From Devosia lucknowensis (lineage in GTDB: Bacteria > Pseudomonadota > Alphaproteobacteria > Rhizobiales > Devosiaceae), in NCBI RefSeq assembly GCF_900177655.1, contig NZ_FXWK01000002.1:124001-188000 (forward strand): a stretch of DNA of 64,000 nt. The letters are read 5' to 3'. The position numbers and the translations under genes are program-made. The first letter of the stretch is position 1, and every line of letters starts with the position of its first letter. Of the stretch, positions 63,192 through 64,000 are shown piece by piece. The notes beneath the pieces were generated by a model that had not been told where the DNA came from, ran no database searches, and saw nothing but the letters and a program-made list of their open reading frames with translations.

Positions 63192-64000
63192 GCCGCGACC
63201 TCCGTTTCGCCCGTGGCTGCGAGCATCAGCTCGGCTTCCGTTGCCGAGCGGCCGAATTCGCCGACGATCCGGCCTTCCCGCATGACGAGGATGCGGTCCG
63301 AGGCGCCGAGGATTTCAGGCAGATCGGACGAAACCATCATCACGGCCGTGCCGGCACGCGCCAGGTCGCGCATCAGGTGGTAGATGCTGGCCTTGGCGTC
63401 GACATCGATGCCACGGGTCGGCTCTATGAAGATCAGCACCTTGGGCTTGAGCGCCAGCCAACGGGCAACGATTGCTTTCTGCTGATTGCCGCCCGACAGG
63501 AACCGCATCTCCTGCTCGTAGGACGGCGCACGCACCTTCATCTGGTCGAGCAGCGCATTCATGCCATGGAGATCGGTGAAGCGATTACTATCCTTGCCGC
63601 CCCACAGCCGGGCAAAAGCCCGCGCCGTCAGCATGCCGTTGTCCCGAACCGATTGCATCAGCACGAGCGCACTGGCCTTGCGATCTCCCGGCAGCATGCC
63701 GATCCCGGCCCGTATCGCGTCGCGCGGCGAATTGAGCTGGACCGTTTGACCGTCGAGCGTCATGGTTCCAGACGTGAACGGCCTAGCGCCGAACAGCGCC
63801 ATGGCCAGAGCCGTCCGCCCTGCCCCCTGCAGTCCGGCAAAACCGACGATTTCGCCTGCGTGCAACTGAAGATTTATGTCGCGCAGCGCGCTGTTTGTGC
63901 CCGCAGCAACCGAAAGGACCGGCCTGCCGATCTCGGCCGGGGTTGCCGGCTCGGGATAATATTCCGAGATATCGCGACCGACCATGGCACGCACGACGAC
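63188..64000 (-). CDS. Sugar ABC ATPase, C-terminal part, runs off right edge
   Basis: C-terminal 270 residues of an RbsA/MglA-type double ATPase; the 5' end lies beyond the window. The visible part covers the end of domain 1 (VRAMVGRDISEYYPEP) and all of domain 2 with the degenerate Walker A GLQGAGRTAL, signature LSGGNQQK and EPTRGIDVDAK. Position 63188-63191 overlaps the permease start as ATGA. It energises the two-permease importer. Confidence 0.92.
   Translation of the reverse strand, partial: VVVRAMVGRDISEYYPEPATPAEIGRPVLSVAAGTNSALRDINLQLHAGEIVGFAGLQGAGRTALAMALFGARPFTSGTMTLDGQTVQLNSPRDAIRAGIGMLPGDRKASALVLMQSVRDNGMLTARAFARLWGGKDSNRFTDLHGMNALLDQMKVRAPSYEQEMRFLSGGNQQKAIVARWLALKPKVLIFIEPTRGIDVDAKASIYHLMRDLARAGTAVMMVSSDLPEILGASDRILVMREGRIVGEFGRSATEAELMLAATGETEVAA

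Overview
The window is high-GC, densely coded DNA with ATGA or GTGA gene overlaps throughout. It carries many ABC importers, a fused cytochrome oxidase subunit I/III, Ku/LigD end joining, a RirA-like iron motif and EcfG-like promoters. Together these suggest an alphaproteobacterium of the Hyphomicrobiales (Devosia-like), though genus is inference. I see no rRNA, tRNA, CRISPR array, insertion sequence or phage gene. No stretch over 300 bases lacks a gene.

Layout. 1-6.6 kb (+): a peptide-type ABC importer with fused ATPases, followed by a cytoplasmic S12 serine hydrolase, an AnmK-like anhydrosugar kinase and a GNAT acetyltransferase; probably cell-wall fragment salvage. 6.8-11.7 kb (+): sulfate importer (sbp, cysT, cysW, cysA) with a 72-residue unknown and an RBBP9-type hydrolase inserted. 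11.7-17 kb: cytochrome c oxidase (ctaC, ctaDE fusion, small membrane protein) with CtaG, a CopD-like protein and a DUF2231 protein. 17-24.4 kb: membrane PQQ dehydrogenase, topoisomerase IB, Ku and LigD. All three promoters here fit the EcfG general-stress consensus GGAAC-N18/19-TT.

24.5-34 kb: a DJ-1/PfpI protein; a ribose-type importer led by an FCD-type GntR regulator; and, divergently, an operon of Ldh2-type dehydrogenase, iron alcohol dehydrogenase, aldehyde dehydrogenase and esterase. A perfect palindrome sits between the divergent units. 34-41.5 kb: an FbpABC-like importer whose binding protein lacks the iron-binding tyrosine pair, a PP2C-like phosphatase, a DeoR regulator, and converging nagA and nagB. 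I read this as uptake and breakdown of phosphorylated (amino)sugars, not iron transport. 41.6-48.7 kb: a Liv-type importer plus a vanillin-dehydrogenase-like enzyme, with a divergent AraC regulator.

48.8-59.4 kb: an iron island with two complete FecCD/FecE sets on opposite strands, four siderophore-binding proteins in two paralogous pairs, and a sucrase/ferredoxin-like iron-sulfur protein. A TGA-N9-TCA motif lies in the divergent promoter. 59.4-64 kb (-): a cupin protein and a two-permease sugar importer whose ATPase runs off the right edge.

No single gene is wholly novel. The most interesting assemblies are the sugar-phosphate import cassette with its PP2C phosphatase and short NagA, the AnmK/serine-hydrolase/peptide-importer operon, the EcfG promoter trio, and a helically phased GTTAGC repeat cluster upstream of nagBA.
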